Shown here piece after piece: positions 19,001 through 26,135 of a DNA stretch of 64,000 bases; positions within the stretch are counted from its first letter, which is position 1; each line of letters begins with the position of its first letter. This DNA is from Pelagicoccus albus. Lineage in GTDB: Bacteria > Verrucomicrobiota > Verrucomicrobiia > Opitutales > Opitutaceae. Under the pieces are notes generated by a model. It was not told the origin of the DNA. It ran no database searches and was given only the letters and a program-made list of their open reading frames with translations. The stretch covers positions 563,001-627,000 of the forward strand of contig NZ_JACHVC010000012.1 in assembly GCF_014230145.1 (NCBI RefSeq), in the 5' to 3' direction. Made by a program: the position numbers and the translations under genes.

Positions 19001-20335
19001 CCAATCATTGGATTTACTGGCAGCATCGTTCTCGTAAAACACCGGATCGCTGAAAGAGTTAACCACTACCAAGTCCTCGTCTCCATCGGAATCCCAATCG
19101 AGAACCAGCAATGCCTTCCCATAGCGGTTATCCGAAATTCTTGCACCGCTCGGGGCTTTGTCGAAAGTGCCATCGGCGTTATTCAAGAAAAGTGTCGTTG
19201 CGTCCTCCCCGGCTGCTGCAAATGGAGTCGTTTTGGGGTCCGCTCCTTCAGCCAATGGCCAGCCGTTTGTCGCTACCAAATCGAAGTCAGCATCGTTATC
19301 GTAATCGAAGAAGGCGGTACCCCACCCCCAGCCGGTCCGACTAACACCGCTTGGGACTGCCACCTCCTGAAAGTTCCGATTCCCCATATTCCGGTAGAGC
19401 TTGTTACCCGTCGCGCTGCCATCTCTCTGGTTTGAAAACTCGTCGTAGATCGAGGTAACGAAAAAATCGAGAAGCCCATCGCCATCATAGTCGGCGACCG
19501 CTACGCCCATGCCATTTTCATCAAAGCCCACCCCTGCCGATTCAGTATCCCGGGTAAAACTCCCGTCACCATCATTCCAATACATCTGACTCTTTCCATA
19601 GTCTACGATCAAAGCGAGGTCCGGCCAACTGTCTCCGTCGAAGTCTGCCCATGCTGAAGAGAAGCCGTGCTGCGTATCTGAACTGACCGGCTGCAATAGA
19701 CCAGAGGCTTCGGTAGCCAGTTCGAAATGTCCGGGGGCCTCTGCTCCTCGATTATGAAGAAGCGCCGAGTGCTCCGCGAACTCGCTATCGAGAGTTACGC
19801 TCCATTCGCTTATCGAGATATCGAGATATCCGTCCAAGTCATAATCTACCAGACCTACGCTAAACCCTTTGTGCGGCGTATCCGCGACCGTCAGGTCAGC
19901 CCCTCGGGATACGGCTTCCTCACTGAATTGACCCGTCCCGTCATTGATGAAGAGATAGAACCGGTTCCCCTCGTGAGTGGTCATGTAAATGTCCTGATCC
20001 CCATCATTGTCGAAATCCGCCGCTCCAAAAGCGGAAGCATCCTGGGCTAAAGACAATCGGCGAGCAGCGGACTCTTCAGAAAAAGCCCCAGTCCCGTCGT
20101 TCACGTAGAGAAGCGGCGCTTTCTGATAGCGGGCGAACAGCAAGTCCGAGTACCCGTCTCCGTTGACGTCCACGACCGCCGCACCTCCGTGAGCGTTAGC
20201 GTTGTCCGATTTCAAGGAGTGGCGATAACTAATCCCCATTTGGGCAGACACATCAGTGAAGGCAGCCGCGGCGAACGGCATTGCCAAATGGGAAAGTGCC
20301 AGCAGGGCAAAAGCTGTCTGCAACGAGGTGGTCAA
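16070..20335 (-). CDS. secreted FG-GAP/UnbV/Ig/vanadium-dependent haloperoxidase fusion
   Basis: This very large exported protein has about 1421 residues from the TTG at 20335. I prefer this start because it gives a compact signal peptide (QTAFALLALSHLAMPFAAAA); the open frame runs upstream to 20551, into modA. After the signal come about seven FG-GAP/VCBS calcium-binding repeats (such as DVNGDGYSDL and DFDNDGDQDI), an ASPIC/UnbV domain, and an Ig-like domain (ISKQPEANESYEFGEELVLE). The C-terminal half is a vanadium chloroperoxidase/PAP2-type domain. It keeps K1000-x6-R1007-P, SGH with H1112, and SR-x5-H with R1175 and H1181, which together form the full vanadate site. It probably oxidises halides with H2O2 outside the cytoplasm. 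Acid phosphatase activity is the alternative. Confidence 0.88.
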   Translation of the reverse strand: MTTSLQTAFALLALSHLAMPFAAAAFTDVSAQMGISYRHSLKSDNANAHGGAAVVDVNGDGYSDLLFARYQKAPLLYVNDGTGAFSEESAARRLSLAQDASAFGAADFDNDGDQDIYMTTHEGNRFYLFINDGTGQFSEEAVSRGADLTVADTPHKGFSVGLVDYDLDGYLDISISEWSVTLDSEFAEHSALLHNRGAEAPGHFELATEASGLLQPVSSDTQHGFSSAWADFDGDSWPDLALIVDYGKSQMYWNDGDGSFTRDTESAGVGFDENGMGVAVADYDGDGLLDFFVTSIYDEFSNQRDGSATGNKLYRNMGNRNFQEVAVPSGVSRTGWGWGTAFFDYDNDADFDLVATNGWPLAEGADPKTTPFAAAGEDATTLFLNNADGTFDKAPSGARISDNRYGKALLVLDWDSDGDEDLVVVNSFSDPVFYENDAASKSNDWIRLKLEGTVSNRDAIGTVVRVVEDGHASLLNYNPSNSFIGQREGYLHFGLGESDGVVDRIEVRWPTGVEEVFDSVSANQILTLVEPADAPVPPLISKQPEANESYEFGEELVLEVEAIGSPDPIFIWEKDGVVIEGESDSRLHLKRLAPYDAGVYRAKAVNAGGGTYSREVDVTLSIDLEEQSIARWWNELTLEAIRKDFPDPTKHSRNLYHVSAAMWDAYWAYEEEAWTRAQPVFHQEDLAESDFSGNRISAQSEAISHAAYTVLVERYRLTPGAERSLFGFRWLMESSGYDSDNDSIEGNDPAAVGNRIGQAVLSANLSDGSNEENGYLDTSGYFSVNQPLVLELPGAGVDDLNRWQPLAFDFAISQNGIPLGALVQSFLGVNWREVGTFAMAKTSHNTIGFDPGPPPLWATETHQAYVDAALEVIRYSSALDPANDELIDISPGALLNNSLGRNDGVGRLVNPVTGEAYPENKVKLADYGRILAEFWADGPASETPPGHWNTIHNEISDSPNFQRKYMGKGEELDKLQWDIRAYLALNGGLHDAAVAAWTLKAQYDYARPISMIRGLAELGQASDPSLPTYNELGLPLEAGLVEMVTAESSAPGERHEHLAESIGKIALWAWAGEPSDSHSQVGGVAWILAENWFPYQRGTFVTPAFAGYVSGHSTFSRTAAEIMTLLTGSPYFPGGLAEFHFPQGEFLEFEYGPSEDVTLQWATYYDAADQAGLSRLYGGIHVRADDLIGRTLGARVGVEAFLREHQQRNGNQENTGLLAELSYGERLGGGESSPLFQFVSEGEALQRKVYFGGTAVTEEEGIALILPPDPGSSPEEEGHLMVVARGDLKGARVQARLAEGDVLSLGIEAFGEDPNLINAYARNPLEKESVGDLELRMYRLTETGNDLVASSQTQRDNEWRSLAEVLLLRSRMELEVEPDDAFLRAALEKGSYHLEVVNKGPDVLLELDLRSLGWRPLDNPE

Positions 20336-20474
20336 ACGACGATTGGAAGGGGCAGTTGAAGGGATTAAAACGGATAGCGTATAAGTCTGAACAGCGAAAC
20401 CCCGCGGGAGCAACTTTCCCTCCGCAAATCTTCTGGGCTCGACCCTCCGGCCACACTTGCTCATCTTGCCGAGC

Positions 20475-21197
20475 ATGATTCGAAGAATCGCAACCGTTTT
20501 CCTTCCAATCCTGCTGACGGGTTTCGTAGCAGCCAAATCTGAGATACGCATCGGAGTGGCCGCTAACTTTCACCAAACTTTGGATACCCTGGCCAAAAAA
20601 TACGAGGCGACTCATCCGGATCTCGACATCACGCTTGTTCCTGGTTCAAGCGGCAAACTATTCGCCCAAATCTCCCACGGAGCCGCCTTCGACGCCTTCT
20701 TCTCGGCAGATTCCGCTCGTCCCGAACGGCTGGAGAGCGAGGGCAAATCGATCCCGAATTCCAGATTTACCTACGCCTTGGGAAAATTAACTCTTTGGCA
20801 ACCGGGCTCCGCAACCCCCGACCTCAACAAAGCGAAGACCCTTGCTTTGGCGAACCCTGAGCTAGCCCCCTACGGTCGCGCCGCCTTGGAAGTTCTGATT
20901 GCCCTAGATATTCCCGACGATCATCCAAAACGAGTGCTCGGGTCAAACGTCGCCCATGCATTCAATTTTGCCCAAAGCGGGGCCGCCGATACTGCATTCG
21001 TGGCAGCCTCACAGCTCTTGCAAATTTCGGCCGACCCAGCGGGTTACGAATTCGTCGATCCATCGCTGTATTCACCTATCGAACAACAAGCGGTAGCGAT
21101 CACCGACGGACCCGAAATCCAAGGTTTTTTAGCCTACTGCAAAAGTCCCCAAGCGGCAAAGATCATCGTAGCCTCAGGCTATTTCCCGCATCCTTGA
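20475..21197 (+). CDS. modA: molybdate-type ABC transporter substrate-binding protein
   Basis: A periplasmic oxyanion-binding protein of about 240 residues. From the ATG at 20475 it begins MIRRIATVFLPILLTGFVAA, a clear signal peptide; an upstream TTG at 20457 would only lengthen this. Mature motifs are RIGVAANFHQTLDTLAKKYE, PGSSGKLFAQISHGAAFDAF and FSADSARPERLESEGK. The SSGKL loop and the FSAD segment line the anion site in the ModA family. It should capture molybdate or tungstate for the permease and ATPase encoded next. It is back to back with the haloperoxidase gene, so vanadate is worth considering as a ligand. A 140-bp gap precedes modB. Confidence 0.92.
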   Translation: MIRRIATVFLPILLTGFVAAKSEIRIGVAANFHQTLDTLAKKYEATHPDLDITLVPGSSGKLFAQISHGAAFDAFFSADSARPERLESEGKSIPNSRFTYALGKLTLWQPGSATPDLNKAKTLALANPELAPYGRAALEVLIALDIPDDHPKRVLGSNVAHAFNFAQSGAADTAFVAASQLLQISADPAGYEFVDPSLYSPIEQQAVAITDGPEIQGFLAYCKSPQAAKIIVASGYFPHP

Positions 21198-21337
21198 TGC
21201 CCCTTGCGGGCGGGATAAATCCGAAATTGGGCAAAAAGCGTGCTCGCCCCTGCCTTTGCAATTGGCTTATTTAGCGGCCCGATGCAGGCAGACGCGCCAG
21301 ACGACTTGAATTCAATCCCCACTGGGAAATAACTCGG

Positions 21338-22018
21338 ATGAATGCCACCGAGATCTGGGGCCCCCTCGCCCTCACGCTCAAACTGGCTGCCGTCACTGCA
21401 GCGGTTTTGCTGGTGTTATGCTCTCCTCTTTCCTGGTGGCTGGCGAGATCCCGCTCCCGACTGCGTCCATTGATCGAGGCCATAACTGCTCTCCCCATCG
21501 TTTTACCGCCCAGCGTGCTTGGTTTTTATCTGTTGATTTGCCTAGCCCCCGAGGGACCGCTGGGGAAACTGTCCTCCATGCTGGGTGGCCCCAGTCTGGT
21601 GTTCTCATTTCCTGGGTTGGTTATCGGTTCCATCGTCTACTCCCTGCCCTTCGTGGCTCAGCCACTGCAAAACGCGTTCTCGGGAATCAAGTCTGAGCAA
21701 CTGGAGGCTGCTGCGACCTTGGGAGCCTCTAACTGGGATCGCTTTTTCAGCATCGCCCTTCCGCAAGCGAAACGTGGCATCCTGACGGCCGCAGTTTTAG
21801 GATTCGCCCACACCTTAGGGGAATTCGGGGTGGTCCTCATGATCGGCGGCAGCATCCCCGGTGAGACGCGGACCATGTCCATCGCCATTTACGAAAACGT
21901 GGAGATGCTAAACTACGGCAAAGCTCATGCCCTAGCGGCCACCATGTTGATCAGCAGCTTCGCCCTTCTCCTGCTCATCTACGCCATCGATAGAAAGGGG
22001 AATCCCTTCCAGAGATGA
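21338..22018 (+). CDS. modB: molybdate-type ABC transporter permease
   Basis: This 226-residue inner-membrane permease has about five helices. The EAA loop reads EAAATLGASNWDRFFSIALPQAKRGILTA (residues ~128-155), the docking site for ModC. ALPIVLPPSVLGFYLL and GFAHTLGEFGVVLMIGGSIPGETRTMS are typical of ModB proteins. It forms a homodimeric channel for the oxyanion delivered by ModA. Its last four bases overlap the start of modC (ATGA), indicating translational coupling. Confidence 0.95.
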   Translation: MNATEIWGPLALTLKLAAVTAAVLLVLCSPLSWWLARSRSRLRPLIEAITALPIVLPPSVLGFYLLICLAPEGPLGKLSSMLGGPSLVFSFPGLVIGSIVYSLPFVAQPLQNAFSGIKSEQLEAAATLGASNWDRFFSIALPQAKRGILTAAVLGFAHTLGEFGVVLMIGGSIPGETRTMSIAIYENVEMLNYGKAHALAATMLISSFALLLLIYAIDRKGNPFQR

Positions 22019-23082
22019 AAATCGACTTCGATATCCAGCTCCAAAAAGGGAGCTTCCAACTGGAAGCAAAAGGCAGCATCCCTTCCGGCTCGGTTACCGC
22101 ATTGATCGGCCCCTCGGGCTCAGGCAAATCGACCTTGCTCCGCTGTCTGGCGGGTCTGGAACCAGGAGCTAAAGGCCAGATCACGATCGGAGAGGAGCCT
22201 TGGCTATCCTCCGAAACAGAGCTTCCCACCCACCTGAGGCGGATCGGTTACGTTTTCCAACACGCGGCCCTTTTCGAACACCTTTCCGTGTCCCAGAATT
22301 TGCAATACGCACGCAAACGAGCCCAAGGCGAAGCCCAACATAGTTTGCCAGAAATAGCGGCAGCGATCCAGATCACCCCATTGCTCGAGAGGCAGGTGGA
22401 TACGCTTTCCGGCGGAGAACGGCAACGAGTCGCAATTGCACGGGCGATCGCCTCCAATCCGAAACTGATGCTGCTAGACGAACCCCTTTCCGCGGTGGAC
22501 GAAAACTCCCGCTACCAGCTATCGCTGGAATTGGAACGCCTCTTTCAGCAGTTTCAGATTCCCACCGTCTTCGTTACACATAACTACGCCGAAGCGGCCA
22601 GACTCACCAATTTCGCCATTAGAATGCGGTCTGGCAAAGTGATCGCTAGCGGACCCACGGCTGAGGTTTTGGACCCCACACACGGAGAGCCCTCCGCCAC
22701 GCAAGCTCCTTTCTCGACGGTCGACTTACATGGACGAACCGACCTCGCCGAAGAGGGCCTTTGCCAATTGGAATCCGCCATCGGCCAACTCCTTGTACCC
22801 TTAGACTCGATACCAAACCAACTGCCTCGCCGCATCATCATTCGCAGCCGGGACGTCGGCCTGAGTATAAGCAAATTCGAGGGGAGCAGCTTTCTGAACC
22901 AAATTCCGGCACAAGTAGAAGAGATCCGCGAGTTTTCCAATAGCCAAGCCTTGGTCCGGCTTGGCTGCGGGTCAGGGACTCTGGTCGCTCTGTTGACGCT
23001 TCGCTCCGTGGAGAGTTTGAAACTCAAAGACGGTCTCGCTGTCTACGCCTTAATCAAAAGCGTAACCTTGGAGCAAAGCTGA
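22015..23082 (+). CDS. modC: molybdate-type ABC transporter ATP-binding protein
   Basis: This 355-residue ATPase has Walker A GPSGSGKST (~residues 32-40), the Q-loop in YVFQHAALF, the signature LSGGERQRVAIARAIA and Walker B LMLLDEPLSAVD, followed by the switch histidine in FVTHNYAEA. Residues ~270-350 form a C-terminal MOP/TOBE-like domain (IIIRSRDVGLSISKFEG; QVEEIREFSNSQALVRLGCG) that binds oxyanion and gates transport in ModC proteins. It drives uptake through ModB at the cytoplasmic face. It is coupled to modB by a 4-bp overlap. No ModE-type regulator is seen nearby. Confidence 0.95.
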   Translation: MKIDFDIQLQKGSFQLEAKGSIPSGSVTALIGPSGSGKSTLLRCLAGLEPGAKGQITIGEEPWLSSETELPTHLRRIGYVFQHAALFEHLSVSQNLQYARKRAQGEAQHSLPEIAAAIQITPLLERQVDTLSGGERQRVAIARAIASNPKLMLLDEPLSAVDENSRYQLSLELERLFQQFQIPTVFVTHNYAEAARLTNFAIRMRSGKVIASGPTAEVLDPTHGEPSATQAPFSTVDLHGRTDLAEEGLCQLESAIGQLLVPLDSIPNQLPRRIIIRSRDVGLSISKFEGSSFLNQIPAQVEEIREFSNSQALVRLGCGSGTLVALLTLRSVESLKLKDGLAVYALIKSVTLEQS

Positions 23083-23230
23083 GCGCTGGGCTTGCGTTGC
23101 CTGAAGAGTCAGCACAGTTTGGTTTAAAAAAAGGAACCAAAGACCTCGATTCCTCTCTTCATTAAGGAATTAAGCAGTTCCCAACTCCCTGTCCCCTCGC
23201 AAAGCCATCCAACCAATCAACATCAGAAAC

Positions 23231-23902
23231 ATGGCCATGAAATTACCAACGATCCTTGCCAACGTGTCCCTAGCTTCACTCATCGCCCTCGGAGGCTGCT
23301 CAAAAGGCCCCAGCGAAGAAGATCTTGCACGCCTAGAGGCGCAAGTAGAGGAGAGCAAAGCCTTGGCCGCCGCCGAAGCGAAACGAGCCGAACAATTGGC
23401 CGAGGCCAATCGCTTAGCGGAACTTGCCGCCGAAGCCTCCGCTAAAGCGGAAGCCGCTCGCCGCGAAGAGCTGGCTGCCCAGGTAGAACGCGACAAGGCG
23501 GAGAAAGCTCGACTCGCAAGCTTGGTTGACGATCTAAATTCCCAAACCGAGGAGATCAACCAGAGCAAAGCGGCTCTAGAAGCCGAACTCGCCGAAGCGG
23601 AAGCGGCTCGCGCAGCCGCAGCAGCAGAGGCTGAAGCAAAAATAGAGGAGGCCAAAGCCCAAGTGGCAGCCATCGAGAAGAATCGGGAAGCCGAGCTTCA
23701 AGCCGCCCGCGAAGCAGCGATTGCAGAAGCCACAGCGAAGATGGAGTCACGCGCCGAGGAAGCCGGACACACAGCTCCGACCGAGCTGATCACCGACCGC
23801 CGCAAAGAAAGCGCTACCTCCTTTTTCCAAGTTGAGGTGGCAGAACGTAACTTCCGCAACAATACCCGTTTGATCCTCAAGAAGCGCGAAGCAGAAGAAT
23901 AG
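23231..23902 (+). CDS. Ala/Glu-rich coiled-coil lipoprotein
   Basis: The 223-residue protein starts with a lipoprotein signal whose lipobox is LGGC (Cys near residue 22), so it should be anchored to a membrane through a lipidated cysteine. Residues ~30-180 are a long run of Ala, Glu, Lys and Arg in heptads (AEAKRAEQLAEANRLAELA), which predicts a continuous coiled coil. The C-terminus is more ordinary. Composition suggests a structural or tethering role in the periplasm, but I do not recognise a family. ATG codons at 23231 and 23237 are both possible starts. A near-perfect palindromic terminator follows. Confidence 0.8.
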   Translation: MAMKLPTILANVSLASLIALGGCSKGPSEEDLARLEAQVEESKALAAAEAKRAEQLAEANRLAELAAEASAKAEAARREELAAQVERDKAEKARLASLVDDLNSQTEEINQSKAALEAELAEAEAARAAAAAEAEAKIEEAKAQVAAIEKNREAELQAAREAAIAEATAKMESRAEEAGHTAPTELITDRRKESATSFFQVEVAERNFRNNTRLILKKREAEE

Positions 23903-23944
23903 TTCCTCGCATAGCTTTAACGCAAACGACTCCTTTCTAAATCG

Positions 23945-23964
23945 ACGCGGGCCTAGGCCCGCGT
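23945..23964 (+). terminator. palindromic intrinsic terminator
   Basis: A perfect 20-base palindrome (arms ACGCGGGCCT and AGGCCCGCGT) is followed by ATTTTCT. It lies 42 bp after the lipoprotein stop and 13 bp before the CPBP start. It probably ends the lipoprotein transcript. Confidence 0.75.
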
Positions 23965-23977
23965 ATTTTCTGCCCAA

Positions 23978-24766
23978 ATGCCACATTCCCACGAGACTCT
24001 CGAGCTGAAGCCTGTCTGGAGCCAGCTCAGTCCCTCGCCCCTTGTCTTCGTCATAATTGCGTTCGGAGCCTTCACCGCCCTGCGTGCCTACGGTTTTTTC
24101 GGCCCGGAGCTGTATGATGCCACTCCGGTTTTGGCGAGTTTTCTACTCATGTTCTTTCTGCCCTTCGCGTCCCTCACCCGAGAAGGCAAGGAGCAGATCG
24201 GCATCGGCGCGCCCGTATCGCTAAAATGGTTACTCATCGCCATTTTAGCCGGAAGCCTGTTAGCCACCGCGCTTTATGAATTGGGCTTAATTCTTTACCA
24301 GAAGGGCGACAAAAATTGGCTCAGTAGCCTCGCCTTCATACTACAGAGCGATGACCGCATGCCTAATTTATCGCGGCAAGCGGCCTTCTTCGTATTTTCG
24401 GTTCCTGCGATTTTAGCAGCCCCTCTAGGGCAAGAGCTCTTTTATCGGGGCATGTTGGAAAAGGCGGCCCGCTCGAAATGGAGTCCCGTCGGAGCGGCCT
24501 GCGTATCCGCCGCATTTTTCGGGGCAGCACAACTCCTAAGTCATGGCGTCCAACGCGGCTATCACGGTCTGCAAATACTGGTCGCTCCTGGAGCGATATG
24601 GTTCGGGCTAATGTTCGCCACCGGACTCGTATTCAGTTATCTACGACACAAAGGCAGATCGATTTGGACTCCTGTCGTTGCGCATGCCGCCTTCAACCTG
24701 ACTTTGAACTACTACCTATTTTACTACTACTTGGTATCTGAACCCAAAACCGTTCTCCCCGCATGA
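23978..24766 (+). CDS. CPBP/Abi-family membrane protein with degenerate catalytic motifs
   Basis: The 262-residue polytopic protein resembles CPBP intramembrane metalloproteases (CAAX/Abi family). The family motif EExxxR appears as QELFYR at residues 152-157, so the first Glu is Gln. The second motif, usually FxxxH, reads FGAAQ at 181-185, with His replaced by Gln. The third motif HxxxN is kept (HAAFN, 236-240). Loss of a metal or catalytic ligand suggests a non-proteolytic or altered member. It overlaps the acetyltransferase gene by 4 bp (ATGA), so the two are coupled. Its substrate is unknown. Confidence 0.8.
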   Translation: MPHSHETLELKPVWSQLSPSPLVFVIIAFGAFTALRAYGFFGPELYDATPVLASFLLMFFLPFASLTREGKEQIGIGAPVSLKWLLIAILAGSLLATALYELGLILYQKGDKNWLSSLAFILQSDDRMPNLSRQAAFFVFSVPAILAAPLGQELFYRGMLEKAARSKWSPVGAACVSAAFFGAAQLLSHGVQRGYHGLQILVAPGAIWFGLMFATGLVFSYLRHKGRSIWTPVVAHAAFNLTLNYYLFYYYLVSEPKTVLPA

Positions 24767-25269
24767 ACAAACTCGTTGAATGCAAACTGGAACGGCACGG
24801 GCAGGCGATCTTGGAGATTTTTAACCACGCCATCAAAACCTCCACCGCTCTATACGATTACCAGGAGAGAACTTGGAAGGACATGGAGACTTGGTTCGAC
24901 GTCAAAGCGACCAACTGTTTTCCCGTGATTGGCCTGGAATCGGAAGAGGGCGAGCTTCTGGGCTTCGCAAGTTTCGGACGTTTCCGCCCTCATGCGGGCT
25001 ACCTCCATACCGTTGAGCACTCGGTCTACGTAGATCACCGTCACCGAGGAAAGAGCTTAGGGAAGAAGCTTTTGAGAGAATTGATCGAACGGGCAAAAGG
25101 GCAAAGCTACCACGTAATGGTTGGGGCTATCGACTCTTCAAACCTCGCAAGTAGACGATTGCACGAGTCATTCGGTTTTACCCATTCCGGAACGCTCCCC
25201 CAAATCGGCCGCAAATTCGACCGCTGGCTAGACGTTTCCTTTTATCAGCTTATCTTGGAGGAAGATTGA
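24763..25269 (+). CDS. GNAT N-acetyltransferase, phosphinothricin acetyltransferase-like
   Basis: This 168-residue protein is a complete GNAT fold of the PAT/MnaT type: ILEIFNHAIKTSTALYDYQ at the start, EHSVYVDHRHRGKSLGKKLL for the acetyl-CoA pyrophosphate loop (RGKSLG), and GAIDSSNLASRRLHESFGF near the C-terminus. These enzymes acetylate amino groups of small amines such as methionine sulfone, methionine sulfoximine or phosphinothricin. It is translationally coupled to the CPBP gene by a 4-bp overlap. The natural substrate is unknown; detoxification of amino-acid analogues is the usual role. Confidence 0.9.
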   Translation: MNKLVECKLERHGQAILEIFNHAIKTSTALYDYQERTWKDMETWFDVKATNCFPVIGLESEEGELLGFASFGRFRPHAGYLHTVEHSVYVDHRHRGKSLGKKLLRELIERAKGQSYHVMVGAIDSSNLASRRLHESFGFTHSGTLPQIGRKFDRWLDVSFYQLILEED

Positions 25270-25356
25270 GGACTTCAATCGGCGGCCTCGCCGAATCGTT
25301 TGATCCAAATAAGGGAAACGATTAAAAGCGCCTCTCCTACCCTACCCCTAAAGCCC

Positions 25357-26100
25357 ATGAAACGACTTACGCTTCTACTGCCTGCAGTTTTGACACTGTC
25401 GCTAGCTCTCCTGGCAAATGCTGCCCCTGACGAAATTAAAACCAAGTTCGTCATCAACGCGGTCTCGGAAAAATCCATTGAAAAAGGGGCTCCGGCTTTC
25501 CTCATTTACGCAGACGCGGAATCTCAACAGATTCTGGAAGAATCGGGTGCGGCTCAAACCATCGTCGAAGGCCTAGAAAAGATGGGATACCTCGTGGTGG
25601 AAAAAGAGCGAGATGCTGCGGTATTCGTGAAAATGGATTTTTTGAAGGAGCCTTCCTACGCGATAGAACTGGATTTGAAAACGCGGCCGACGATCGATTA
25701 CTCCAATTCGGCGAGCACCCGCAATTACGCAGCGACCATCGGAGGCGGGCGCTACTCCCAGTTGGGCAATCCCTCGCGAAGCAGAGCGCAAAACGACGTG
25801 ACCACCATTCTAGGGCCAAACGGGGAACCCATCACCCTCTCCGAGAGAGAGGATTACGCTGCAAAAATAAACGAGGGCGAAGATCAAAAGGTCGTCACCC
25901 GAATCTATCCGCTTACATTTCAAGTATCCGTCTGGTCCTTTCAAAACAGCGAGCCACAACAGCTTTGGGCCGTGCAAACGAGCTACAACAATCTGGCCGA
26001 CGAAGAGCTTCACCCGCAACTGGAGGACATGAGCCAAGCTGCTACACGCTTTTTCGGGAAGAATCTGAAAAAGGAAAAATACGTTTCGCGAAAGGAATAG
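25357..26100 (+). CDS. exported protein of unknown function (DUF4136-like?)
   Basis: From the ATG at 25357 this is a 247-residue protein with a signal peptide (MKRLTLLLPAVLTLSLALLANA); an upstream TTG at 25300 would add a non-signal extension. The mature part contains IVEGLEKMGYLVVEKERDAAVFVKM, a basic central stretch and a C-terminal VTRIYPLTFQVSVWSFQN segment. The alternating pattern and the 'G..vve...AdvfV' step recall DUF4136-type periplasmic or outer-membrane proteins, but the match is weak. It lies 87 bp after the acetyltransferase and is convergent with the methyltransferase gene. Confidence 0.75.
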   Translation: MKRLTLLLPAVLTLSLALLANAAPDEIKTKFVINAVSEKSIEKGAPAFLIYADAESQQILEESGAAQTIVEGLEKMGYLVVEKERDAAVFVKMDFLKEPSYAIELDLKTRPTIDYSNSASTRNYAATIGGGRYSQLGNPSRSRAQNDVTTILGPNGEPITLSEREDYAAKINEGEDQKVVTRIYPLTFQVSVWSFQNSEPQQLWAVQTSYNNLADEELHPQLEDMSQAATRFFGKNLKKEKYVSRKE

Positions 26101-26135
26101 CTATTTTATCGGAAACTATCGTATCCGAAATACGC

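Noticed and set aside
20336-20551. Upstream extension of the haloperoxidase frame to the ATG at 20551
   Set aside because: It would overlap the start of modA and place the signal peptide ~75 residues inside the protein; a later start is preferred.
23118-23141. TTTGGTT/AACCAAA inverted repeat after modC
   Set aside because: It has a 7-bp AT-rich stem, a 10-base loop and no following T tract, too weak to call a terminator.
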